Part shown: piece after piece, positions 25,736 to 34,352 of the stretch
Position numbering within the stretch: the first letter of the stretch is position 1
How the letters are laid out: each line of letters opens with the position of its first letter
Source: Acetivibrio thermocellus ATCC 27405
Lineage (GTDB): Bacteria > Bacillota > Clostridia > Acetivibrionales > Acetivibrionaceae
Length of the DNA stretch: 64,000 nucleotides
Direction: 5' to 3'
Assembly (NCBI RefSeq): GCF_000015865.1
Contig: NC_009012.1
Coordinates: forward strand, 620,001 to 684,000
Made by a program: the position numbers and the translations under genes
The notes under the pieces: generated by a model
Databases searched by the model: none
Seen by the model: the letters and a program-made list of their open reading frames with translations, nothing else
What the model was told of the DNA's origin: nothing

Positions 25736-26549
25736 ATGCCTTGTCCGACAGGAAACATAACCTATTACAGTTCAATCCGGCGATACGCTGTACAAAATAG
25801 CATCAAAATATAATACAACCTATCAGGCGATATTATCAGCAAATCCGGGAATAAATCCAAATTGGCTTTATATTGGACAACAAATCTGCATTCCCGTTGC
25901 CCAGGCGACATTACAGATAGTTACCCAGCCTGTATTGGTAAACGGTGTTGATATAAACACAGGCCTGTATCCTGTACTTAACTATAAGCCGGCAAATGCC
26001 CAATACCCTTATATTTATGTGCCGGTTGCCGAGTTTTCAAAAGTGGGAGCAAAAGTGACCTGGAATGAAGCCAAACAGCTGCTTTCCGTTACGACTGATT
26101 ATTATGAAAATCAAAGAATTATTGCGGATCTGAAGGCAAAGATTTCTACACTGGAGAAAATGCCTCCTTTCAACTTCATTTTAACGGTTACGAAAATCGT
26201 AGGAAACTTAAGCGAAGAACAGAAAATGGAGATCTATGGACTTGCAGAGACAAAAACTTTGGATGAATTGCGTACAATGTCATCGGATGCGTTTAACCAA
26301 TTAAATGAAACTGCAGTATCAAAAGATGGGATTATTGACGCACGCGGTGGTTACACGGGCTTTACTATGGCGTTTGTAAAAGGAGATATTAAGCTGGTAG
26401 CATCGGTAACATTTTATACAAATGATCCTAACTTATCGGAAAATTACAATAAATACACCGAACAGCAGAAAGAAATTTTTAACAAATTTTCTTCGGCAGC
26501 AGTTTATGTTGCAAATAAGTTTTTAAAAGAACAAATACTGGCTTTATAA
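25736..26549 (+). pseudogene. LysM-domain protein disrupted by a +1 frameshift
   Basis: The ATG at 25736 (after AGGAG) begins MPCPTGNITY. At 25765-25766 one extra T shifts the frame. In the next frame the protein resumes as TVQSGDTLYKIASKYNTTY, a classic LysM repeat. A copper-amine-oxidase-N-like domain (about YIYVPVAEFSKVGAKVTWNE) follows, then a helical C-terminus. Read straight through, it stops soon after the shift. LysM binds peptidoglycan. No signal peptide is present, as in clostridial MPCPxG LysM proteins. It is either a true pseudogene, a sequencing error, or translated only from internal starts. The part after 25935 remains open (204 residues). Confidence 0.75.
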
Positions 26550-26749
26550 TTTGCAGATAAATTGCAAGACGAGAGTATGGCCTGATGCATGCACAGAGAA
26601 ATAAGCCCGGCTTCAAGACATGTAATATATATGTGGACAATATTTGATGTATATCCCCCGGATTTATCATTGTGGCATTAGAGAGGAAAAAATGCTATAA
26701 TTATACACTAGAAAATTGTGGTTCAGTTAAAATAAAGAAGGGGGATACG

Positions 26750-29038
26750 ATGTATAATCAAAGCAACGCCGGTAATGCAAATCATGTTGCAGATTCAAAG
26801 CGTCCCGCAAGAAAAAAGAAAATAGGTTGTTTAGGCTGCTTTGGATATTCTTTATTAACAATTCTGGTTTTGGCAGTTGGCCTCTTTGCATTTAATACCA
26901 TACGAAGCAAGATTGAAGAAAGAGAACAGCAAAAGTTGGAAGCCAGGTTTGATTATGAAGAAAAATTTTCCGCGGAAGAAAAACTTACCCGCTCTTTTGA
27001 AAAAGGTGAAATTTCTGCAGATACTTATGTTTTGCAGTTGGCATACAGCTTGTATGATGTTGAAAAGCTTGATCCGTTGTATAAATCAGATAATGATGTT
27101 GATTTTCCGCCGGATGTTGTTAATGCGGTATTAGAGCATGAAGATGAACTTAGCGACGAGACGTTGGAATATATTGCCAGCAAAATTTTAATGACAGATA
27201 TAAAAATTCATCCCGATGCCAGTCAGAATTCCGTAGCTTATAAAAATAATTGGCTTCCTTTTTCCGAATACGTGTTTGCTGAGGATGAATATGATGTTAC
27301 GGTTCTTGATAAAGCGATTTTATCTCCCGGCGGCAAGTTTTTGATATTTTATACCGAAACGGGAAAATCGGCGGTAAAACGTGAAGTTGTTCAGGAATTG
27401 GCAGGTTCTGTGGAAAAGATTGCAGATGATATAAGTGATTTTTTGGGTATTGAATGGGATTACAATTTTCAAGTGCTTAACTTTGAAAGTCATATACATA
27501 TGAAAAAGGTTTTAAATGCGTGCGGCATTGATGAAAATGCGATAAAAAAGGCACTTCCTGTTTATATTTATGAGCCGCCGGAAACGAGTGGAGCATTGGC
27601 ATGGTATATCAGAAATTTTAATCCCGTTGAGAAATTCGGAAATTGGCTGGTAAAAGTGGCCTCTGAGGAGAATATAATTGAAGAAAGGGCTACGGTGTAT
27701 TCTGTACCTTATATTGTTGTTAAAACTTCATCCATATCGAACATGGAAAACTTGAATGCAATTTTAGGCCATGAACTGACTCATCATTTTCAGAGGATAT
27801 ATTACAATAACCTCAATCACAATCCTCCTGATTTTACGAACGAAACAGTTGCTAATTTTGTATCTGCAAGTATTAATAAGAATAAAGGAACAAATACTGT
27901 GCTAAATAAACATGCAAATGACAGTATGAACGTTCTTGATAGCCATTTTTATACAATGATAGACGGAAAAGCTTGTGGGTATCTTGAGTTTGTTTGGGCA
28001 AAATCATATGTGGATATCATTGAAAACGGAAAGCAGTATCTGATGGAGTCGCTGCTTCAGGAAGGGAATCCTTTCAACTTTCTTAAAGAGAAGGCCGGAG
28101 ATTCGTATCAGCTGGTATTTGAAGATTTTGCAGTGCGCAATATTACTAAAGACTATCAGGAAAAAGGTTTTATTTCAACAATATTTCCGAAGCCGAAAGA
28201 GTGGATTAACCGCTATATGGACGGAGAAGAGCATGAGATTAATTTCAATTGTTTACATTATTACTATATTGATGTAAAATCTTTTCGCAAGTCAAAGACT
28301 GAAATTCGTATAAATAGTGTCGGAGACGCTGAGTTTTTTATAAAAGTAATTGGCAGAAAAAAAGAAAAGTACAGTCTTGTTGATACAATTTATTGCGAGC
28401 CGGGAAAGGAATTTTTGTTCGCAGATTTTTCAAAAGGTGATTACAAGGAATATAATGAAATAATTTTAGCTTTCGGAAATTGCGATACAACAGCGAAGGC
28501 CAAATATCAGATGATATGTTTGTCTCCTGCGACGATAGCCCTTTATGAGGCGCTGACCGGGCTTAAAGATATTGATCCGTGGGAAATTAACGGTGACTGC
28601 ATAACTATTAATGTAAAAGATTTTATGAAAGGTGCAACCACACTAACGGATTTATTTGCCCGCATAAATCCTTATATTTGGGCTGAGGTGATTGATGAAG
28701 ATTCACCGGATGTTGAAGAATATGTTGAACATCTTCAGGACGAGATTAACGAATTTGGAGAGGCTTTAAAGAAATTTGGGGACATGTTTGATTATAAGAC
28801 CGTTCGCATTTATGTTATGCCTATAAAAAATTCAGTGTTATCCGATGATGAAATTCATGATACCGCGTTGAAAAACATGCCTATACCCAGGTTAAAAGTT
28901 ATTGACAAGGCTGAGGACGGCATGCACTTGTCAATGGGCGGAAGTATTCAGCCTTTTTCTAAAACTCGGCTTATTTTCTATACGGTAATTACAAAACCGG
29001 ATGAAAAAATCATGTATCGTATTGAATTGGAAAAATAA
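26750..29038 (+). CDS. Membrane-anchored HExxH putative metallopeptidase
   Basis: 762 residues. One transmembrane segment (about 26-49) follows a basic N-terminus (RPARKKK). The rest is outside the cell, beginning with a charged coiled coil. A zinc-protease motif HELTHH (H341, E342, H345) sits in ILGHELTHHFQRIYY. The third ligand is not obvious. The C-terminal half shows KSKTEIRINSVGDAEFFI and similar beta-rich sequence. I do not recognise a named family. The ATG at 26750 follows AAGGGGG; the longer frame to 26672 lacks a site. It may process cell-surface or secreted proteins. Confidence 0.72.
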   Translation: MYNQSNAGNANHVADSKRPARKKKIGCLGCFGYSLLTILVLAVGLFAFNTIRSKIEEREQQKLEARFDYEEKFSAEEKLTRSFEKGEISADTYVLQLAYSLYDVEKLDPLYKSDNDVDFPPDVVNAVLEHEDELSDETLEYIASKILMTDIKIHPDASQNSVAYKNNWLPFSEYVFAEDEYDVTVLDKAILSPGGKFLIFYTETGKSAVKREVVQELAGSVEKIADDISDFLGIEWDYNFQVLNFESHIHMKKVLNACGIDENAIKKALPVYIYEPPETSGALAWYIRNFNPVEKFGNWLVKVASEENIIEERATVYSVPYIVVKTSSISNMENLNAILGHELTHHFQRIYYNNLNHNPPDFTNETVANFVSASINKNKGTNTVLNKHANDSMNVLDSHFYTMIDGKACGYLEFVWAKSYVDIIENGKQYLMESLLQEGNPFNFLKEKAGDSYQLVFEDFAVRNITKDYQEKGFISTIFPKPKEWINRYMDGEEHEINFNCLHYYYIDVKSFRKSKTEIRINSVGDAEFFIKVIGRKKEKYSLVDTIYCEPGKEFLFADFSKGDYKEYNEIILAFGNCDTTAKAKYQMICLSPATIALYEALTGLKDIDPWEINGDCITINVKDFMKGATTLTDLFARINPYIWAEVIDEDSPDVEEYVEHLQDEINEFGEALKKFGDMFDYKTVRIYVMPIKNSVLSDDEIHDTALKNMPIPRLKVIDKAEDGMHLSMGGSIQPFSKTRLIFYTVITKPDEKIMYRIELEK

Positions 29039-29109
29039 GTATTGGTGAAAATCCTTATATACAAAAACTAAATCCGGCTGTTTTAAAGGAACATATTAAT
29101 GAGGTTTAT

Positions 29110-29601
29110 ATGAGGGCAAGCCTTGGAAAGATTAGCTCACGGGAATTTTGGCATGAACTGGGCTTTGTGAACGGATATGAACAAATAGAAAGAGAATACC
29201 TTGATACCTGTTTGACTTTAGATGGTGAGTTTATAAGTATTGCTGAAGAATTAGGGGCTGAGTATGACCTTGCCGTTCTGTCAATTGACGTAAAGGAATG
29301 GGGGAAGTATTTACGGGAAAAATACAATTTAGACAGGTTTTTCAGGGAAGTGGTTATAAGCGGCGAAGTTAAATGCAGAAAACCGGACTACGGTATTTAT
29401 GATATTCTTTTTTCAAGATTGAATGTAAATCCTCAAGACTGTGTGTTTATTGATGACAGGTATAAAAATTTAAAAACTGCGTCTGAAAAGGGGTTGAAAA
29501 CGATTAGATTTTGCAGGGAGCCGCAGGAAAAGACTTTTGAACCGGATGCTGAGATTAATTCGTTTACTCAGTTGAAAGAAGCAGTAAGATACATATGGTA
29601 G
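29110..29601 (+). pseudogene. HAD-superfamily hydrolase lacking its N-terminal catalytic motif
   Basis: 163 residues from the first ATG; the frame is open further upstream without a start. HAD motifs II (LAVLSID), III (RKPDYGIYD) and IV (CVFIDDRYKNL) are present, in a subfamily IA arrangement. Motif I with the nucleophilic DxD, which should precede the cap, is missing. The frame runs back into the end of the previous gene, and the preceding helix (NPAVLKEHINEVYM) looks like genuine HAD cap sequence. So the gene has lost its 5' end, probably by deletion against the upstream gene. It cannot be an active phosphatase. Confidence 0.72.
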
Positions 29602-29945
29602 TTTTTATGTATTTATAGACTGAATTTTTCAACGAAAAAAGGCGAAATTGTTTTTTGACTTAAGGTAGAAAGTAGTGTAAAATAAAATTACAAGTTTATA
29701 TTATTTTCTTTGTTTATTATAGAATATTATAGAAATTAACAGACTTCAATCTACAATTTAAAAACAAAATATAAAATTATAATTACAATAAATACATATA
29801 ATTTATACATCATCTATAAATGCATGTAATTTATGCATTATCTATGCTTCAATCTACTTTATTCATTTTCCCAATTTATCCAATTAACTATGCACCAAAC
29901 AATTTATTCTCGTGCAAATTTTTAAATTTAAGGAGTGGAAAAATA
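29602..29945 (+). promoter_or_regulatory. Long leader with promoter and tandem repeat before the radical SAM gene
   Basis: TTGACT (29655-29660) and TAAAAT (29678-29683) are 17 bp apart and would give a leader of about 260 nt. Near 29794-29846 two imperfect 25-nt units (ATAATTTATACAT... and GTAATTTATGCAT...) follow each other with a 28-bp period and 20 of 25 matching bases. They could be regulator sites or an RNA structure. Otherwise very AT-rich; no gene seen. Confidence 0.5.
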
Positions 29946-31478
29946 ATGAACAATCCAATTACTGCCGTCTGGGAAATCACCATGGGGTGCAACATGCGGT
30001 GCAAGCATTGCGGCTCCAGCTGTGAGAATGCCCTGGAGGGAGAGTTGACCACCGAGGAAGCTTTGAAACTTTGCGATGAATTGGGTGAGTTGGGTTTTAA
30101 GTGGATTACTTTGTCCGGTGGTGAGCCTACAACAAGAAAGGATTGGCATCTTATAGCCAAAAGGCTTAATGAAAATGGGATAATCCCCAATATGATAACC
30201 AATGGATGGCTGATGAATGAGGAGATTGCCGATAAAGCGGTGGAAGCGGGAATCAACACAGTTGCCATTAGTGTGGACGGGCTTGAAGAAACTCATGATT
30301 TTATTCGGAAAAAAGGCTCTTTCCAAAGGATAATGCGGGCTTTCGATATCCTTAGGACCAGGAATATATTCTATTCAGCCATTACCACAATAAACAACAT
30401 AAATATAAAGGAGCTTCCAAGGCTTAGAGATATTCTGATTGAAAAGGGAGTAAGAGGCTGGCAGCTTCAGCTTGGGCTTCCCATGGGAAATATGGCTAAA
30501 AACAATGAGCTTGTGGCTCAGCCTTACCATATAGACGAAGTGATAGAATTTTCCTATAAGACCGTAAAAGAGGGTTATAATATAGATGTTCAGCTGGCTG
30601 ACTGTATTGGCTATTTTAATTTAAAAGAAATAGAAGTGAGGAAAAACAGCTACGGTGGAGGAAGGGATGGTTACAACTGGACCGGATGCGGTGCCGGCAA
30701 ATACAGTCTCGGCATTCTGCATAACGGTGATATTTTAGGCTGTACATCCGTAAGAGACAGAAGCTTTATTGAAGGAAATATCAGACAGACCCCTATTAAA
30801 GAAATATGGATGAATCCTGACAGCTTTAGCTGGAACAGAAAAATGACCAAGGACAAGTTATCCGGCTTGTGTAAAAAATGCTATTTCGGAGAACGTTGTC
30901 TCGGAGGCTGCTCCAATACAAGGCTGACAATGGAAGGAAGCGTCTATTCTGAGAACAGATACTGTTCGTATAATGTGGCAATAAGCACTGCAAGAGAGCA
31001 GCTTGACAGAATTGAAGACGTAGATGTAATGCTTTCAAAAGCAAAGAAATTTGCAGACAATGGCAATTTTCAGCTGGCCGAAATACTGCTTTCCAGAGCC
31101 ATTGAAAAAGGCTGTCGCGATATTGGGGTGTTTGAGTTTTACGGATATATAAGTTTTATGCTGGGAAACTACCTTGATGCAAAGAAAGCAAATGAAGAGG
31201 CTTTGAAAATAAATCCGGACAGCGCTTATGCAAACAAGGGAATGGGTCTGTCTTTAGGAAGACTGGGAGAATTGGAAAAAGGAATAGAGTATTTGAGAAA
31301 GGCAATTGCTCTGTCCGATGAAAACTTCACAGACCCTTACTATGACCTGGCTGTTTTGCTTTATGAGAACGGAAGGAAAGAAGAAGCTCTGGAAGTTCTT
31401 GAAGAGGGAAGAAAAAAATACAAGAGTTTTATAGACACAAGCAAGGACCTTTATGATATTCTTACAAATGCTTCTTAG
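29946..31478 (+). CDS. Radical SAM/SPASM peptide maturase with C-terminal TPR domain
   Basis: 510 residues. The radical SAM cluster CxxxCxxC is C15, C19, C22, followed by SGGEP (58-61). The SPASM domain has C248, C266, C309, C312, C318, C322 and C340, enough for two auxiliary iron-sulfur clusters. TPR repeats fill about 362-495. SPASM enzymes modify ribosomal peptides by thioether, carbon-carbon or backbone chemistry. The N-terminus begins directly at the barrel, with no RRE domain, so the TPRs may bind the precursor leader. The ATG at 29946 follows AAGGAGTGG; the longer frame from 29820 lacks coding character. Next come the exporter (10 nt on) and the precursor gene. The four X-Tyr-Gly motifs in the precursor suggest splicease-type tyramine excision; this is inference. 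Confidence 0.85.
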   Translation: MNNPITAVWEITMGCNMRCKHCGSSCENALEGELTTEEALKLCDELGELGFKWITLSGGEPTTRKDWHLIAKRLNENGIIPNMITNGWLMNEEIADKAVEAGINTVAISVDGLEETHDFIRKKGSFQRIMRAFDILRTRNIFYSAITTINNINIKELPRLRDILIEKGVRGWQLQLGLPMGNMAKNNELVAQPYHIDEVIEFSYKTVKEGYNIDVQLADCIGYFNLKEIEVRKNSYGGGRDGYNWTGCGAGKYSLGILHNGDILGCTSVRDRSFIEGNIRQTPIKEIWMNPDSFSWNRKMTKDKLSGLCKKCYFGERCLGGCSNTRLTMEGSVYSENRYCSYNVAISTAREQLDRIEDVDVMLSKAKKFADNGNFQLAEILLSRAIEKGCRDIGVFEFYGYISFMLGNYLDAKKANEEALKINPDSAYANKGMGLSLGRLGELEKGIEYLRKAIALSDENFTDPYYDLAVLLYENGRKEEALEVLEEGRKKYKSFIDTSKDLYDILTNAS

Positions 31479-31488
31479 GAGTGGAGAA

Positions 31489-33672
31489 ATGCTCAGGCGT
31501 TTGTTCAAAAAAAAGTATGTATGCGTAAGGCAATATGATTTGACAGACTGTGGAGCAGCCTGTTTGTCCAGTATTGCCCAATATTACGGGTTAAAAATGT
31601 CCCTTGCAAAGATACGTGAGATGACAGGCACCGATACCCAGGGCACAAATGCCTATGGTTTAATTCATGCTGCAAAGCAACTGGGGTTTTCAGCAAAAGG
31701 TGTTAAGGCCTCAAAAGAGGATTTGCTGAAAGATTTTAGGCTTCCAGCCATAGCAAATGTAATTGTTGACAACAGGCTTGCTCATTTTGTAGTGATTTAT
31801 TCAATTAAAAACAGGATAATTACGGTTGCCGACCCTGGCAAGGGAATTGTCAGGTATAGTATGGATGATTTTTGTTCAATTTGGACCGGTGGGCTTGTTT
31901 TGCTGGAGCCCGGCGAAGCTTTCCAAAAAGGGGATTATACCCAAAATATGATGGTGAAATTTGCAGGTTTTTTGAAGCCTTTAAAAAAAACCGTACTGTG
32001 TATATTTTTAGCTTCGCTTTTATATACTGCTTTAGGAATTGCAGGCTCCTTTTATATCAAGTTTTTGTTTGACGACCTTATAAAATTTGAAAAGCTTAAC
32101 GACCTTCATATAATTTCCGCAGGATTTGCTGTTATATTTTTACTTCAGATATTTCTTAATTATTACAGAAGCATACTTGTTACCAAACTTGGAATGAGCA
32201 TTGACAAGTCCATAATGATGGAGTATTACTCCCATGTGTTAAAGCTTCCCATGAATTTTTTCAATTCCAGAAAAGTTGGGGAGATAATTTCAAGATTTAT
32301 GGATGCTTCAAAAATACGACAGGCAATTTCCGGAGCAACCCTTACCATAATGATTGATACAATTATGGCCGTTATCGGAGGAATTCTTTTATATATACAA
32401 AACTCTTCCCTGTTCTTTATATCTTTTATCATCATATTGCTGTACGGAATAATTGTGACGGTGTTTAACAAACCGATTCAGAATGCTAACAGGCAAATAA
32501 TGGAGGATAATGCAAAATTAACTTCGGCGCTGGTGGAGTCGGTTAAAGGGATTGAGACGATAAAATCCTTTGGTGCCGAGGAACAGACCGAAAAAAGCAC
32601 CAGAGACAAAATTGAAACTGTAATGAAAAGCTCTTTTAAAGAAGGGATGCTGTACATAAATCTTTCTTCCCTGACCGGTATTGTTGCCGGGCTTGGAGGT
32701 ATTGTAATACTCTGGGCCGGTGCATACAATGTCATAAAGGGAAACATGAGCGGGGGACAGCTTCTTGCTTTTAATGCACTGTTGGCATATTTTCTCACAC
32801 CTGTGAAAAACTTAATTGATCTTCAGCCGCTTATACAAACGGCGGTGGTAGCCTCCAACAGGCTTGGAGAGATACTTGAACTTGCCACTGAAAAGGAACT
32901 GAGAGAAGACAGTGATGATTTTGTCATATCATTAAAAGGAGACATTGAATTTAGGAATGTGGATTTTCGCTACGGATTAAGAAAGCCTGTGCTAAAAAAC
33001 ATTAATTTAACCATACCAAAAGGGAAAACGGTAGCCATAGTAGGTGAGAGTGGTTCCGGGAAAACTACTCTGGCAAAGCTTTTGATGAATTTTTACAGTC
33101 CGGAAAAAGGGGACATTTTGATAAACGGACACAGTATAAAAAATATAAGTTTGGAGTTGATTAGAAAGAAAATAGCTTTTGTTTCACAGGATGTCTTTAT
33201 TTTCAGTGGTACTGTAAAAGAAAATCTTTGTCTTGGCAATGAAAATGTTGATATGGATGAGATTATAAAAGCGGCTAAAATGGCAAATGCCCATGATTTT
33301 ATAGAAAAACTGCCCCTAAAATATGATACTTTTTTGAATGAAAGCGGAGCAAATCTTTCCGAAGGGCAAAAACAAAGGCTGGCGATAGCAAGGGCACTGC
33401 TTAAAAAACCGGATATTTTGATACTCGACGAGGCAACAAGCAATTTGGACAGCATCACCGAAAACCATATCAAGGATGCAATATACGGTTTGGAAGATGA
33501 TGTAACGGTTATTATAATAGCCCACAGGCTGAGCACAATAGTAAACTGTGACAAAATATATCTGCTAAAAGACGGTGAGATAGTGGAGAGTGGCTCTCAC
33601 ACCGAGCTTATAGCGTTAAAAGGTTGTTATTTTAAGATGTGGAAACAGACAGAAAACACTTTGGCTTCGTAA
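31489..33672 (+). CDS. Peptidase-containing ABC transporter (PCAT1-like)
   Basis: 727 residues. The N-terminal C39 peptidase has catalytic C21 (DLTDCGAACLSS), H99 (LAHFVV) and D115 (ADPGKG). It cleaves precursors after a double glycine. A six-helix transmembrane domain follows, then a nucleotide-binding domain with Walker A GESGSGKTT, signature LSEGQKQR and Walker B ILILDEATS. It works as a homodimer that cuts the leader and exports the peptide. Length and catalytic positions match PCAT1 of C. thermocellum, whose structure is known. The ATG at 31489 follows GGAGTGGAG. It is translated just after the radical SAM gene and just before the precursor. Confidence 0.95.
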   Translation: MLRRLFKKKYVCVRQYDLTDCGAACLSSIAQYYGLKMSLAKIREMTGTDTQGTNAYGLIHAAKQLGFSAKGVKASKEDLLKDFRLPAIANVIVDNRLAHFVVIYSIKNRIITVADPGKGIVRYSMDDFCSIWTGGLVLLEPGEAFQKGDYTQNMMVKFAGFLKPLKKTVLCIFLASLLYTALGIAGSFYIKFLFDDLIKFEKLNDLHIISAGFAVIFLLQIFLNYYRSILVTKLGMSIDKSIMMEYYSHVLKLPMNFFNSRKVGEIISRFMDASKIRQAISGATLTIMIDTIMAVIGGILLYIQNSSLFFISFIIILLYGIIVTVFNKPIQNANRQIMEDNAKLTSALVESVKGIETIKSFGAEEQTEKSTRDKIETVMKSSFKEGMLYINLSSLTGIVAGLGGIVILWAGAYNVIKGNMSGGQLLAFNALLAYFLTPVKNLIDLQPLIQTAVVASNRLGEILELATEKELREDSDDFVISLKGDIEFRNVDFRYGLRKPVLKNINLTIPKGKTVAIVGESGSGKTTLAKLLMNFYSPEKGDILINGHSIKNISLELIRKKIAFVSQDVFIFSGTVKENLCLGNENVDMDEIIKAAKMANAHDFIEKLPLKYDTFLNESGANLSEGQKQRLAIARALLKKPDILILDEATSNLDSITENHIKDAIYGLEDDVTVIIIAHRLSTIVNCDKIYLLKDGEIVESGSHTELIALKGCYFKMWKQTENTLAS

Positions 33673-33688
33673 AAAAGAACTATCTCTT

Positions 33689-33734
33689 CTCAGAAAGAAT
33701 GCAAATCAGAGATAAAGCAAGCATTCTTCCTGAG
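33689..33734 (+). repeat. Hairpin between transporter and precursor genes
   Basis: CTCAGAAAGAATGC (33689-33702) pairs with GCATTCTTCCTGAG (33721-33734): 13 of 14 positions, 18-nt loop. No T-run follows, so it is not a simple terminator. It may mark an RNA processing or stabilising site that raises precursor mRNA above the upstream genes. Confidence 0.65.
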
Positions 33735-33774
33735 GGGAATAGTATATAAGATAACTTAAAAAGGGGGTGAGACC

Positions 33775-34047
33775 ATGTCAGAAGCAAAGAAACTGAACAT
33801 CGGAAGAGAATTGACAGATGAGGAACTTATGGAAATGACGGGAGGATCCACTTTTAGTATCCAGTGTCAGAAAGACTATACATATAAACCATCACTGCCT
33901 GTTGTTAAGTATGGAGTTGTGATTGACGAACCGGAAGTTGTTATAAAGTATGGCGTTGGTCCGATAGTCGGAATTAAGTATGGTGTTGAACCAATTGGAC
34001 CAATACAACCAATGTATGGAATAAAGCCGGTGGAAACATTGAAATAA
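33775..34047 (+). CDS. Double-glycine peptide precursor with X-Tyr-Gly repeats (CtA-like)
   Basis: 90 residues. The leader is residues 1-24, with ELTDEELMEMTGG, a typical double-glycine leader cut after G24. The core is residues 25-90. It has a single cysteine (C31) and four X-Tyr-Gly motifs: K45-Y46-G47, K58-Y59-G60, K68-Y69-G70 and M80-Y81-G82. The first three sit in the repeating context (V/I)KYGV. It matches the known PCAT1 substrate CtA in size and position. X-Y-G is the recognition motif of PlpX-type spliceases, which remove tyramine and leave alpha-keto-beta-amino residues. The radical SAM enzyme upstream fits such a role. The ATG follows AAAGGGGGTGAG. An exported signal or antimicrobial peptide is likely. 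Confidence 0.88.
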   Translation: MSEAKKLNIGRELTDEELMEMTGGSTFSIQCQKDYTYKPSLPVVKYGVVIDEPEVVIKYGVGPIVGIKYGVEPIGPIQPMYGIKPVETLK

Positions 34048-34077
34048 AGAGTCAAAATGATTTTGTTTTAGTTTTTG

Positions 34078-34104
34078 GCATGGTCAAGTAACCATGCTTT
34101 TTTT
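34078..34104 (+). terminator. Terminator of the precursor gene
   Basis: GCATGGT (34078-34084) pairs with ACCATGC (34091-34097), followed by seven T. It ends the peptide operon. Confidence 0.88.
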
Positions 34105-34155
34105 ATGGCTGGAAAGGCTTGGTGTATGGTGCTTGTGAGATATGATATTAGTTTA

Positions 34156-34184
34156 TTGTATTTAAAAAAATAATATGATATGAT
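34156..34184 (+). promoter_or_regulatory. Candidate promoter of celB
   Basis: TTGTAT (34156-34161) and TATGAT (34179-34184), 17-bp spacer, about 165 nt before the celB start. Moderate match only; the remaining 34105-34352 shows nothing else clear. Confidence 0.4.
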
Positions 34185-34352
34185 AAGATTGGAAATCAGT
34201 TTACAAACAAGTATTACCCAGATAATACTTTTTACATATACTTGTGAAATTTAATATTTTATGGGGGTGACGGATTTAAAATTTTTAGAGAAAAGTATTT
34301 GCCTGTATATTTTAACCTTAATTTAATTAGTTTGTTTAGGAGGAAAAATGCA

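Noticed and set aside
25935-26549. Independent gene starting at the ATG-like codon at 25935
   Set aside because: The LysM repeat lies upstream in the same frame, so this is the back part of a frameshifted gene.
33775-34047. Sactipeptide or SCIFF-type precursor
   Set aside because: The core has a single cysteine, so multiple thioether bridges are impossible.
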